Source: an uncultured Arenicella sp. (GTDB lineage: Bacteria > Pseudomonadota > Gammaproteobacteria > Arenicellales > Arenicellaceae). From it: 35,085 nt of DNA. Made by a program: the position numbers and the translations under genes. The DNA lies in the NCBI GenBank assembly GCA_905479805.1, contig CAJQNY010000162.1, positions 1 to 35,085 on the forward strand, written 5' to 3'. A model generated the notes under the pieces. It saw nothing but the letters and a program-made list of their open reading frames with translations. It searched no databases and was not told the DNA's origin. Numbering within the stretch: position 1 is the first letter of the stretch; every line of letters starts with the position of its first letter. This document shows, piece by piece, positions 1 through 8,437 of this stretch.

Positions 1-150
1 TAAGTTTATTTGGGCCTAATCTTGGCTACAGCCAAAATACCAGGGATGAGCAAGGGTGAGCAAGGTGTTAAAAATCAATTTAAAGGTATAAATCTGCTCA
101 ACAGTCCTGAACCTTTGATACAGCTGTGCGCGGTATGAGCAAAAAGAAGG

Positions 151-666
151 TTGCTTATATTTGTTACTAAGAGTGAGGGAGAAAGCAAGTTGAATGAGTT
201 GGTCATTCGACTATTAAGTGACATCGATTGTACAGCGAGCGCAGTACCGCCTAGCCCTATACTGCCTGTCTTTGATGGAAATACCATCACAGTGCAAACC
301 GTTAGGACCGTACAACCGGTTTTCAGTGCCGCTTTCATTGCTCATATCGAAGCAAATTATCCAGATAAGACTGAGGAACAGCGCGCCAAGAAAAATCAAT
401 TGTGTACCGTGGTACCCTTACCTAATCACGACACTGACTGGCTTAGAGTCACCGCTGGCCAAATGTTTAATCAATATCAGTGGTCACAAGAGCCGGGCTT
501 ACGCGAATGGATTGCCAGCAATCGCTTAGATGGGTTTTCTAAGTTGATGGCTTCGGTCGATCCAGATGATAAAGAAAAGACACAAATACTTGGCAAATTT
601 AAAGAACATGCCATGCCGGCAATGATGAAGGTACAAGAATTTATCGCCGAACTCGATGCCGCTTAG
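151..666 (+). pseudogene. C-terminal remnant of a FAD/NAD(P)-dependent oxidoreductase-like protein
   Basis: This open frame can start at TTG 151 or at TTG 190, which has a GAGG-like ribosome site about 10 nt upstream. It encodes 158-171 residues. The segment beginning IDCTASAV, then VRTVQPVFSAAFIAHIE, VVPLPNHDTDWL and NRLDGF, reads to me like the C-terminal third of flavin-dependent oxidoreductases of about 450-500 residues. In these, a DCTASAV-type strand closes the FAD domain. No N-terminal GxGxxG nucleotide-binding region is present. All three plus-strand frames between 1 and 150 contain stops, including an in-frame TGA at 136-138. I therefore infer a 5'-truncated gene. The intact-looking DUF2855 gene follows 33 nt downstream, a pairing I associate with such flavoproteins. 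The alternative is a genuine small protein with a TTG start. The family call is from memory and uncertain. Confidence 0.4.
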
Positions 667-699
667 GCTCCCAAACCCAATAAATGAAGGAAAATAACG

Positions 700-1782
700 A
701 TGAAACAATTTCAAATTCGCAAAGACAATTTTGCAACAACTCGTTTAGTCGAAACAGCCCCGATCGTAGTCGAGACAGGCGATATATTACTCAGCATAGA
801 TCAGTTTTCATTCACCTCAAACAACATCACCTACGCCGTAATGGGTGAGCAATTACGTTATTGGCAGTTTTTCCCCAGTAGTCGCGACGAGCTGAATGAA
901 TGGGGTGTTATTCCTGTTTGGGGGTTTGCGACGGTTCTCGAATCTAAAGCGGAGGGAGTCAATATTGGAGAGCGGTTGTTTGGGTATTTCCCGCCCTCTT
1001 CCCAAGTGAAAATGACGCCAGTTAAAGTTGGCCCATTATCCCTATTTGATGGCGCATCACATCGAGCTGACCTCCCACCGGGCTACAATATCTATCGTCG
1101 CGTGGATGCTGAGCTTGGCTATACAACTGACATGGATGCCGAACGAATGTTGCTCTACCCTCTATTCCTAACCTCGTTCAGTTTGCATGACATGTTATCG
1201 GATAATGATTGGTTCAAAGCGGATCAGGTAATCATTGGTAGTGCATCAAGCAAAACCAGTATCGGCTTGGCGTATGCTTTACATGAAGACAACGCTGCTC
1301 CCAAGGTGATCGGTTTAACCTCGCAAGGAAACGTAGAATCAATTACCAAGCTCGGTATTTACGACACCGTCTTTAGCTACGAACAGCTTGAATCTATTGA
1401 TAACCAACTCGCCGCCGTCATCGTTGACATGTCTGCCAACGGCCAAATGCTGGGCAGATTGCATTCTCACCTCACCGACAATATGCATTTTTGTTCGAAT
1501 GTGGGGTTAACCCACTGGGATAATGCGCAACCCGGTGCCGGTTATATTCAAGAGAGGAGTGAGATGTTCTTTGCCCCATCGCAAATCCAAAAACGCATGA
1601 AAGAATGGGGACCAGAAAAATTCCAACAGAAATCTTCAGAATTCATCATGCGAACGTCACTCAAAAGTCGCAGTTGGTTAACGATGAATAATATTGCTGG
1701 ACTCGATGGACTGAACGAAATATATGGCGAAGTCTGTCAGGGAAAAATTCCACCGGAACAAGGAATCATCGTTTCGTTGTAG
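700..1782 (+). CDS. DUF2855 family protein, MDR-like putative oxidoreductase
   Basis: The 360-residue product matches the DUF2855 family. The N-terminal half resembles the GroES-like fold of medium-chain dehydrogenases: ILLSIDQFSFTSNNITYAVMG around residues 30-50, then VIPVWGFATVLES and GERLFGYFPPSS. The middle, VIIGSASSKTSIGLAY near 180-195, looks like the start of a Rossmann domain that has lost the classic GxGxxG. The family has no established reaction to my knowledge. The ATG at 700 has AAGGA about 10 nt upstream. The gene follows the flavoprotein-like remnant by 33 nt and may once have been its operon partner. It converges on the deiodinase-like gene. A role in oxidising or reducing a small organic substrate is inference from the fold. 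Confidence 0.75.
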   Translation: MKQFQIRKDNFATTRLVETAPIVVETGDILLSIDQFSFTSNNITYAVMGEQLRYWQFFPSSRDELNEWGVIPVWGFATVLESKAEGVNIGERLFGYFPPSSQVKMTPVKVGPLSLFDGASHRADLPPGYNIYRRVDAELGYTTDMDAERMLLYPLFLTSFSLHDMLSDNDWFKADQVIIGSASSKTSIGLAYALHEDNAAPKVIGLTSQGNVESITKLGIYDTVFSYEQLESIDNQLAAVIVDMSANGQMLGRLHSHLTDNMHFCSNVGLTHWDNAQPGAGYIQERSEMFFAPSQIQKRMKEWGPEKFQQKSSEFIMRTSLKSRSWLTMNNIAGLDGLNEIYGEVCQGKIPPEQGIIVSL

Positions 1783-1834
1783 GCGCCCGATTACTCATTC
1801 TCAGCTGCACGCCAATAGCTCAGATCGCTTGTGT

Positions 1835-2491
1835 CTAATCAAAGATACTGGCGATCTGATCGAACTCCTTACGCGTTATATCAGGTACAGTCACATCCTC
1901 TGCCGGGTGCCCCGCTACCAATAGCATATAAGGCTTTTCGTTACTCGGCCGCGCTAAGATTTCATTCAAAAACTTCATTGGGCTCGGAGTGTGAGTCAAT
2001 GTCGCTAAACCAGATTGGTGTAACGCCGTAATCAACATCCCGGTTGCAATTCCTACTGACTCAGGCATGTAATAATTTTTATGCTTAACGCCTTCATCAT
2101 CAGTGGTATTGCGTTCTAGAAATACAGCAATTAAATAAGGCGCTGTTTCTAAAAAAGGTTTGTTCTCATTCGTTTCGAACACCTTTAAGTCGTCCAACCA
2201 AGCTTGCGGTGCCCGGCCTCCATAAAATTCGTTTTCTTCCACCTCAGCGGCAACACGAATTTTCCGCTTTATTTCAGGATTGGACACCACAGCAAAATGC
2301 CACGGTTGTTTGTTGGCTCCACTGGGTGCAGACCCAGCCGCTTTTACCGCATTATTGATGACTTCGGGGTCCACCTTTCTATCCGAAAAATCACGCACGG
2401 TTCGACGTCGACTAATCTCAGCACAGAAGTGCCGCGACTTTTCGAGCATTTCCTTATCAGACAAAGAGACAAAATTTAGAGGCTTTCGCAT
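1835..2491 (-). CDS. Nitroreductase-family flavoprotein close to iodotyrosine deiodinase
   Basis: The 218-residue FMN protein of the nitroreductase fold shows RRRTVRDFSDR (28-38), SAPSGAN (54-60), PYLIAVF (118-124) and GLATLTHTPSPMKFLNEILARP (from 161). It is closer to iodotyrosine deiodinase (IYD) than to generic nitroreductases. The active-site lid has Glu86, Tyr90 and Lys111 with the spacing of human Glu157, Tyr161 and Lys182, which bind the amino-acid zwitterion. The C-terminus (VPDITRKEFDQI) parallels the human VPDLKRKPLDQI. Such enzymes reductively remove halogen from halotyrosines, and bacterial IYD homologues are known. The gene starts 27 nt after the oxygenase stop on the same strand, so the two are probably co-transcribed. 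Actual substrate specificity is inference. Confidence 0.85.
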   Translation of the reverse strand: MRKPLNFVSLSDKEMLEKSRHFCAEISRRRTVRDFSDRKVDPEVINNAVKAAGSAPSGANKQPWHFAVVSNPEIKRKIRVAAEVEENEFYGGRAPQAWLDDLKVFETNENKPFLETAPYLIAVFLERNTTDDEGVKHKNYYMPESVGIATGMLITALHQSGLATLTHTPSPMKFLNEILARPSNEKPYMLLVAGHPAEDVTVPDITRKEFDQIASIFD

Positions 2492-2518
2492 ATCACTCCT
2501 AACACAATAAAATAATGG

Positions 2519-3604
2519 TTATACAGCCTTATAAGACTCACTCATTGCCGCTGAAATCGAGCGAGTGCCTTCAACATTCAACCGACCATGCCCACACCGT
2601 ATATTATCAATTAACAGGAGGTCACCCTCTTGCCATTTAAACAGTGTTGCCGAACGCCAAGCCGCATCGATTATTTGCTGCGTTTCGTCCTTACTTATCT
2701 CTGTACCATCTCCCCATAGAGTTCGCATAAAGACGCGTTCCTTGGTGTAATGGTATTTTACCAACCGACTCAAAGCAAAACGTTGAAAGAGCTTATAACG
2801 CTTTCTAAAATGAACCATATCGTAAGGAGCGGCATGACTATTATACAAAGTCATATTCAAACATTTATCACCCGTGGTTGGGTGGGTCATTACGCCAGGC
2901 GTTTTTGATCGCGTCAACAAACCACCATCCTTTTGCCACTCAAAAGTCATTCGTTGTATGGCACACGCTTTTGCCACTTCTTCGCGACTACTGGCATTGA
3001 AGGCATCCATCCATGTTTTATAAACATTATCTCGGACCTTCTTCGCACCAAAATAGCGCTGATACATCATTCCTAAACGTTCTATCTTAGTTTGTAATTC
3101 TTCGGACAAGCCAGAGAAGGCAGCTGCACAATCGAACACCGGAGTTTCACCATACCGCTGCGGCGCTTGTTGGCAATAAAAGAACACTTTTTCTGGTCTT
3201 TGACGCAAATAACACATTTCAGTATGAAATGAGATTATCAGCGGGTCCGGAGCTTCCGTTGAAGTGAAAAAATTCTCACTGATTTTGGATCGCGGGCTAG
3301 CGCCAGCGAGATACTCATTATCGAACTTAATATCCAGTTCTTTCAGAAGTTCCTCAGCCATCCGCGTATTCTCCAAAGGAAAATCACGCAGTAACAACAC
3401 TCCCTGCTGTGCCAGGTGTCCCAATATTTGATTCTTGTTGTCTGCAAAGGAAACCTTAATTAACTCGAAATTGCTTTCAGCTTGCAGTTCCTTTGCGGGT
3501 TCCATAGCCGCCAAAAAATGATCATTGGCGCTATCCAATGATAATTCGTCGCTTCCTAAAAGACGTATATTAAATTCAGCTGACTTCACGGGTTTGGGTG
3601 ACAC
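2519..3604 (-). CDS. TauD/TfdA-type Fe(II)/2-oxoglutarate oxygenase (SyrP-like)
   Basis: The 361-residue protein has the TauD/TfdA double-stranded beta-helix iron site. An HxE motif lies at His127-Thr-Glu129 (FHTEMCY), the distal His339 is in CGHGRLNVEGTR, and Arg348 is placed to bind 2-oxoglutarate. The HxE (rather than HxD) motif and the GETPVFD and LLLIDNIRCGHG segments place it with the SyrP/AmbC-like group, several members of which hydroxylate amino acids or carrier-bound amino acids. No NRPS gene is nearby. It is the first gene of a minus-strand pair with the deiodinase-like flavoprotein 27 nt downstream, which suggests both act on one substrate, perhaps an aromatic amino acid. The promoter should lie in 3605-3859. 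The reaction is not predictable from sequence alone. Confidence 0.85.
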   Translation of the reverse strand: MSPKPVKSAEFNIRLLGSDELSLDSANDHFLAAMEPAKELQAESNFELIKVSFADNKNQILGHLAQQGVLLLRDFPLENTRMAEELLKELDIKFDNEYLAGASPRSKISENFFTSTEAPDPLIISFHTEMCYLRQRPEKVFFYCQQAPQRYGETPVFDCAAAFSGLSEELQTKIERLGMMYQRYFGAKKVRDNVYKTWMDAFNASSREEVAKACAIQRMTFEWQKDGGLLTRSKTPGVMTHPTTGDKCLNMTLYNSHAAPYDMVHFRKRYKLFQRFALSRLVKYHYTKERVFMRTLWGDGTEISKDETQQIIDAAWRSATLFKWQEGDLLLIDNIRCGHGRLNVEGTRSISAAMSESYKAV

Positions 3605-3859
3605 TTCTCAATAGCAAAAGTGTGGAGAATTTGGATTAATGGATTGAGTCAAAGGTATTAGACGATTGACGGGAAAGACTACAAGTAAAGGTTCATTCCA
3701 TCAAGCTTTTCTTGGCAATGATTCAACTAAAAATGCTCTTTAATAGGTTTCACAAATACGCTGATGCAATTCAACATTGCGCGAAGATTAATTTGCTTAT
3801 TGCCACACTCCCATGATTTACTCTATGCCCCGAAAACGAATAATTTGACGAGTGATATC
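3605..3859. other. Divergent intergenic region between oxygenase and VOC genes
   Basis: About 255 bp separate the minus-strand oxygenase start from the VOC ATG at 3860. The plus-strand frame from 3764 runs into the VOC frame, but its N-terminal extension does not resemble a VOC domain and I treat it as non-coding. Promoters for both directions are expected here. I did not find a convincing -35/-10 pair or operator. Confidence 0.4.
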
Positions 3860-4231
3860 ATGATTGGATACGTAACAATTGGTGTAGCAGACATGGCCAA
3901 GGCATCTGCTTTTTATGGCCCATTATTAGCTGAAGTGGGTGCTGGTGAATTAATTAGCATGGACAGGATAAAGTTCTATGGCACAGGCCCAGATCAAGCC
4001 ATGCTTGCGATCTGCACACCCTTTGATGAAGAATCAGCAAACTGTGGCAATGGCAATATGGTCGCGATACCCGGCGGAGACCGAGCTGGTGTTGACCGCC
4101 TTTACAAAAAGGCCATTGAACTAGGCGCAACCGATGATGGCGAACCAGGCGAGCGCATGCCAGTTTTTTACGGTGCTTATGTTCGTGATCTTGATGGGAA
4201 TAAGCTTTGCTTTTACGAAATGAAAATGTAA
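3860..4231 (+). CDS. VOC (glyoxalase/bleomycin-resistance) family protein
   Basis: The 123-residue protein starts MIGYVTIGVADMAKASAFYGPLLAEVGA, the usual beginning of a single-domain vicinal-oxygen-chelate protein. It ends in the typical YVRDLDGNKLCFYEM strand with a Glu in the position of the C-terminal metal ligand. The first strand has Thr6 instead of the His often seen as first ligand, so metal binding and catalysis are uncertain. I chose the ATG at 3860 because VOC homology begins exactly there. The in-frame extension back to 3764 has no family resemblance. The gene is divergent from the oxygenase/deiodinase unit and lies about 100 bp upstream of the AspH-like gene. The substrate cannot be predicted. 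Confidence 0.8.
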   Translation: MIGYVTIGVADMAKASAFYGPLLAEVGAGELISMDRIKFYGTGPDQAMLAICTPFDEESANCGNGNMVAIPGGDRAGVDRLYKKAIELGATDDGEPGERMPVFYGAYVRDLDGNKLCFYEMKM

Positions 4232-4260
4232 GAAACTGACGCTATCGCTATTATCTAGCT

Positions 4261-4292
4261 GGGGAATATTCGCGAATTACGCTATATTCCCC
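4261..4292. repeat. 9-bp inverted repeat in the VOC/AspH intergenic gap
   Basis: GGGGAATAT at 4261-4269 is exactly complementary to ATATTCCCC at 4284-4292, with a 14-nt spacer. There is no T-run after it, so it is a weak terminator candidate. It lies 40 bp upstream of the AspH-like start and could instead be a regulator site. Confidence 0.35.
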
Positions 4293-4333
4293 TCCTATGA
4301 CCTATTCAAATTCGTTGCGGCTGAGGCTGTTAC

Positions 4334-5299
4334 ATGACTAACTTTATAATGCTCGGGATACTGATGTTTTGCATCGGTTCAATGAGCTACGTGTATGCAG
4401 TTCGAGGCAATGCGCGCTATGACAGTATTGGCGAATACCTTCGCAAAGGTTGGCCTATTTTTACGCCATTCAACTGCATATTATATTTATTCACAAAGCC
4501 TAGAGCGCGCCCCGCGATAATGGATATCCAGGAATTCCCTGAGCTTGCCGAGCTGAATGAGAGTTGGGAAATCATTCGCGAAGAAGCCATGCAATTAATG
4601 GCTGATGGTGGCTTTGATACTATCAGCGATCCTGATTCAGCGTCCTACTACGATATTGGTTTCAGGACATTCTACAAATACGGTTGGACTAAATTTTACG
4701 TCAACTGGTATGGCTATACCCACGAGTCAGCAAAACGAACGTGTCCACGAACAGTAGAATTGCTGAGTAAGATTCCATCAGTCAATGGGGCGATGTTTTC
4801 CGTGCTTCCTCCAGGCGGTCAGTTAACCAGACATCTAGATCCTGTCGCATGTTCGCTTAGATATCATTTGGGTTTAGACACCCCGAATGATGATGATTGT
4901 TATATCAGCATCGACAATCAAAAGTATTCGTGGCGAGATGGCGAACCGCTGTTATTTGATGTGACATTCTTACATTTTGCTCACAATGACGCAGACAAAC
5001 CGCGCCTCATATTAATGTGCGATATTGACCGGCCTATGTCGTGGTTCGGCCACATACTCAATTGGCCTTACAAGGCTTTAATGAGAGCAACTGTTGTTCC
5101 AAATACTGACGAGGATCAACGTGGGTTTGCTAATAGAGTTTTCAGCTGGACTGTGCCCATGCTGGAAAAAAGCAAACGCCTCAAAGAGACCAACCTTGTC
5201 GCGTACAAAATACTAAAATACACCGTGAACACCACGCTTTTTATTATCTTAGCCGGCCTAGTGTGGTTGGTTCTTAAATCTATTCTTTGGCTTTTATAG
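4334..5299 (+). CDS. Aspartyl/asparaginyl beta-hydroxylase-type membrane oxygenase (LpxO-like)
   Basis: The 321-residue protein has hydrophobic segments at about residues 3-21 and 298-320 flanking an AspH domain (PF05118 type). Iron ligands are visible as His167-Leu-Asp169 (RHLDP) and His214 (TFLHFAHN), with Arg176 and Arg224 (KPRLILMCD) positioned for 2-oxoglutarate. Size, membrane anchoring and the final CDIDRP segment resemble LpxO, which 2-hydroxylates a lipid A fatty acid at the inner membrane. The usual FDETY before the distal His is FDVTF here. The additional C-terminal membrane helix is less usual. The DUF885 lipoprotein ATG follows 11 nt after the stop, so the two form a tight operon. 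Lipid A modification is plausible but not proven, and peptide hydroxylation is the alternative. Confidence 0.8.
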   Translation: MTNFIMLGILMFCIGSMSYVYAVRGNARYDSIGEYLRKGWPIFTPFNCILYLFTKPRARPAIMDIQEFPELAELNESWEIIREEAMQLMADGGFDTISDPDSASYYDIGFRTFYKYGWTKFYVNWYGYTHESAKRTCPRTVELLSKIPSVNGAMFSVLPPGGQLTRHLDPVACSLRYHLGLDTPNDDDCYISIDNQKYSWRDGEPLLFDVTFLHFAHNDADKPRLILMCDIDRPMSWFGHILNWPYKALMRATVVPNTDEDQRGFANRVFSWTVPMLEKSKRLKETNLVAYKILKYTVNTTLFIILAGLVWLVLKSILWLL

Positions 5300-5310
5300 G
5301 TACCCTTTTT

Positions 5311-7200
5311 ATGACCAGATTAAAATTACTGCAATTAGCATTCTTAAGTATCACCCTCATGCTTACCGCCTGCGACAAGCCCGCTACAACCGCTGACACA
5401 GCCACCGATACCGCTAAGGAAGTCGAAACCGCTGCACCTGTAGCGGCCATGTCAGAAGACGACAAAGCAAACAAGCTTTTCGAACAAGTATTTGAAACCG
5501 CTATTTCACGTAGCCCCGAGTTCCAGACCTTTCTCGGCCGTGGCACAAACATGGATAAATGGGATGATCTAAGTGATCAATTCCAACAGGAGTCGTTACA
5601 GATTAGCAAAGACCAGTTATCTCAATTGCTCGCTATTGACCAGACTCAGCTATCGGATTCGTCCAAGCTTTCTTACGACTTGCTAAAGCAATCTCTCGAA
5701 AACGATATTGCTGATTTCAAATGGCGTTTATACAACTACCCTGTAAATCAAATGTTCGGCACGCACAGCAGCGTACCGAGCACTCTGATTAATCAACACC
5801 GTATTGGCTCAGTGAGCGATGCAGAAGCCTACATTAGTCGCTTAAACAACGTCCCAAAATACTTTAGCCAGTTAATAGACGGGCTGAAGGCTCGTGCCGA
5901 AGCAGGTATAATTCCGCCAAAATTTGTGTTCCCACACATTATTCGTGATAGCAAAAACATCATTACGGGAGCGCCATTCGATGGTGGTGATGCCAACACG
6001 TTGTTGGCGGATTTTTCCGGAAAACTAGATAAACTATCCGAAAAAGAAGGGTCTGATCTCAGTGAAGAGAAAAAGGCATCACTACTTGCAGACGCTAATA
6101 GCGCCCTTTTGAGTTCATTCAAACCTGCTTACGAAGGCCTAGTTGCCTATCTGGAACAGCTTGAGGCAACCGCCACGACGGATGATGGGATATGGAAGTG
6201 GAAAGATGGCGCAGAATTCTATGATGTCGCTTTAGCTCGCACCACAACAACGGAACTGAGTTCGGAAGAAATTCATCAAATCGGCCTTGATGAAGTCGCT
6301 AGGATTCACGACGAAATGCGCAAAATCAAAGAAGCCGTAGGCTTTGAGGGCGATCTATCGGCATTTATGACGTTCATGAAAGACGATAAGCAATTTTATT
6401 ACGACAGCACCGAAGAAGGAAAAGCTAGGTACTTAAGCGAAGCATCCGCTCTGATCGACACAATGAAATCCAACTTGGATAAGATGTTTATCATCAAACC
6501 AAAAGCCGATATTAAAGTGCGGGCAGTGGAAGCATTCAGAGAGCAATCTGCGGGTAAAGCTTTCTACCAACGACCTTCTGAAGACGGCAGTCGACCGGGC
6601 CTTTATTACGCTAACTTGTACGATATGGAGGCGATGCCTACATATCAAATGGAAGCGTTGGCTTATCACGAAGGCATTCCAGGACATCACATGCAGATTG
6701 CCATTTCTCAAGAGCTAGAAGGGATCCCTAACTTTCGGAAATTTGGTGGTTATACGGCATACATCGAAGGCTGGGGCTTGTACTCAGAGGCTCTGCCGAA
6801 AGACTTTGGCTTTTATAGTGACCCCTATTCCGATTTTGGACGCTTAGCAATGGAGTTGTGGCGTGCGTGCCGCTTAGTCGTTGATACTGGCATTCACTCA
6901 AAGAAGTGGACTCGAGAGCAAGGCATCGAGTACTACACCAACAATACCCCTAATGCGGTTTCAGACGGCGTAAAAATGGTTGAACGTCATATCGTAATGC
7001 CCTCTCAAGCTACCGCCTACAAAATAGGTATGCTGAAGATAATCAAACTTAGAGAAGATGCTAAGCAAGCAATGGGCGATAAGTTTGACATTCGGGGGTT
7101 TCATGACGAAGTGTTAAAGTACGGCCCATTGCCACTCAATGTGTTGGAAAGCAAGGTGAACGCTTGGGTGAAAAACACTCTTGAAGACACCTCTGAATAG
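5311..7200 (+). CDS. DUF885 family lipoprotein, putative zinc peptidase
   Basis: The 629-residue protein starts at ATG 5311. A TTG at 5287 in the same frame would overlap the previous gene and precede the signal peptide awkwardly. The N-terminus is a lipoprotein signal with lipobox LTAC and Cys21, followed by a Thr/Ala-rich linker, which points to a membrane-anchored envelope protein. The DUF885 core carries HEGIPGHH (His453-Glu454, His459, His460) and a downstream EGWGLYSE with Glu486. These resemble a gluzincin-type zinc site with the third ligand from the EGW helix. The family is thought to be peptidase-like, with substrates largely unknown. It is co-transcribed with the AspH-like gene and ends at a strong terminator. 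A paralogue lies at 20694-22595. Confidence 0.85.
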   Translation: MTRLKLLQLAFLSITLMLTACDKPATTADTATDTAKEVETAAPVAAMSEDDKANKLFEQVFETAISRSPEFQTFLGRGTNMDKWDDLSDQFQQESLQISKDQLSQLLAIDQTQLSDSSKLSYDLLKQSLENDIADFKWRLYNYPVNQMFGTHSSVPSTLINQHRIGSVSDAEAYISRLNNVPKYFSQLIDGLKARAEAGIIPPKFVFPHIIRDSKNIITGAPFDGGDANTLLADFSGKLDKLSEKEGSDLSEEKKASLLADANSALLSSFKPAYEGLVAYLEQLEATATTDDGIWKWKDGAEFYDVALARTTTTELSSEEIHQIGLDEVARIHDEMRKIKEAVGFEGDLSAFMTFMKDDKQFYYDSTEEGKARYLSEASALIDTMKSNLDKMFIIKPKADIKVRAVEAFREQSAGKAFYQRPSEDGSRPGLYYANLYDMEAMPTYQMEALAYHEGIPGHHMQIAISQELEGIPNFRKFGGYTAYIEGWGLYSEALPKDFGFYSDPYSDFGRLAMELWRACRLVVDTGIHSKKWTREQGIEYYTNNTPNAVSDGVKMVERHIVMPSQATAYKIGMLKIIKLREDAKQAMGDKFDIRGFHDEVLKYGPLPLNVLESKVNAWVKNTLEDTSE

Positions 7201-7224
7201 CTAATTTCTAAAACCAGCATTTAA

Positions 7225-7256
7225 GGGCCTAAGTCGAAAGATTTAGGCCCTTTTTT
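7225..7256 (+). terminator. Rho-independent terminator after DUF885 gene
   Basis: GGGCCTAA (7225-7232) pairs with TTAGGCCC (7243-7250), followed directly by six T residues. It sits 25 nt after the DUF885 stop and should end the 4334-7200 operon. Confidence 0.9.
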
Positions 7257-7335
7257 CTACCTATGAAAAATCATAGAATGATCGTTTTTGGCCATGTTAA
7301 TACCAAGCAGATGAGAGCTGTGGTACGGTAGGTAG

Positions 7336-8409
7336 ATGGACATAAAGAATCTCTTATCTTTTATACTTGTTCTTGTGACAGGGTTTTGCCTGGGATGGTT
7401 TGTCAAGCCGGACGCTGAGTTGCCCTCCTTCACTCCGGGAGGATTGACTAATTCGCAAGGAAAATCTACGACTCTCGAAGCACCGAATCCACGAGTCGAG
7501 AATGAAGTTGCCAATCCAGAAACCAAGGCAGATGAACTTACGCAACAAACCATTCAGGCTCTCCAAGCTCAACTTGAGCAACTGACAGGTGGCAATCGAT
7601 ACGTGGAGAAAGATTGGACCATCGACGAGCTGATGGAAGCGCTAAACAGTGATGACCCGGCTAAGATATTTAATTCAAATATTTTTGATTTTGCCGCAAA
7701 CAACCCTGTGTTTATTGATCAATTACTGAGTAATTTTTTGAGCATTGAGGGCGAACAAGGGATCGCTGGAGCACGTGAAATACTGCGAATGGCTAACCGC
7801 AGAAATAATTTTCAGGTAGAGAAAAACATCATAGATCGAATTCGACTCGGCGAAGATCAAAGCGAATGGATATCGACACTTGCAGATTTTGGCGCTAATA
7901 CTGTAGAGGGACTGAGTTTTCTAACTGAACGTCTAGACTACCAGTTAGAAGGTGCAGAGATCGGCAATGCTATCCAAGCAATCAACAAAGGCTCAGATCG
8001 TTTGTTCAATAAGATCCCCAGAGAAACCAGAGAACAATTCACTGCTCAACTAGCTAAACAGGTGCATTCTCAAGACTCGATCACACGAGCAGCGGCTATC
8101 AGCTCGCTGGCCGCCTACCCGATTAAAGACAGTGAAAACGTAATCATTAAAGCGCTCAGCGACTCTGAAAGAGTAGTACAGTATAGCGCTCTACAAACTT
8201 TGATGAGGGGTGAGTTCCAATCCGACCCTATTCGCGATGCCTTATTGAATATAGTTAGAGATAACACTGTGGACCTCGCATTGCGTGCCAGCACAGCTCA
8301 CACCTTACGCAGATACAACTTAGAAGGTCAAAATTACGATGACCTCTACAATTTTAATCAAGAGTTAGAAACGCGCCGCCAACAGAATCAAAATAATAGA
8401 GATCAGTAA
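7336..8409 (+). CDS. Membrane-anchored HEAT-repeat protein of unknown function
   Basis: The 357-residue product has one N-terminal hydrophobic helix (about 5-21, LLSFILVLVTGFCLGWFV), then a low-complexity Pro/Thr/Asn linker. A Gln/Leu-rich stretch around 66-85 (TQQTIQALQAQLEQL) is likely a short coiled coil. An alpha-helical region follows, whose last part (about 245-345) shows HEAT-like units: SITRAAAISSLAAYP, ERVVQYSALQTLMRG, DLALRASTAHTLRRYN. It ends in a polar Asn/Gln tail. The layout suggests an inner-membrane-tethered scaffold facing the periplasm. I recognise no family. It stands alone between a terminator and a convergent gene. The ATG at 7336 is preceded by GGTAGGTAG, a usable ribosome site. 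Confidence 0.75.
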   Translation: MDIKNLLSFILVLVTGFCLGWFVKPDAELPSFTPGGLTNSQGKSTTLEAPNPRVENEVANPETKADELTQQTIQALQAQLEQLTGGNRYVEKDWTIDELMEALNSDDPAKIFNSNIFDFAANNPVFIDQLLSNFLSIEGEQGIAGAREILRMANRRNNFQVEKNIIDRIRLGEDQSEWISTLADFGANTVEGLSFLTERLDYQLEGAEIGNAIQAINKGSDRLFNKIPRETREQFTAQLAKQVHSQDSITRAAAISSLAAYPIKDSENVIIKALSDSERVVQYSALQTLMRGEFQSDPIRDALLNIVRDNTVDLALRASTAHTLRRYNLEGQNYDDLYNFNQELETRRQQNQNNRDQ

Positions 8410-8437
8410 TTTACTTGATGATGTCCATTAATATTAA

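Noticed and set aside
1820-1859. 9-bp inverted repeat TCAGATCGC/GCGATCTGA at the end of the deiodinase-like gene as a terminator
   Set aside because: The right arm lies inside the coding region, the spacer is 22 nt and no T-run follows, so it may be chance.
2204-2510. Plus-strand open frames opposite the deiodinase-like gene
   Set aside because: They are antisense shadows of a strongly conserved coding region with no ribosome site or family features.
3764-3859. N-terminal extension of the VOC protein at 3860
   Set aside because: The added 32 residues do not resemble a VOC domain, signal peptide or known linker. Homology starts exactly at the ATG at 3860.
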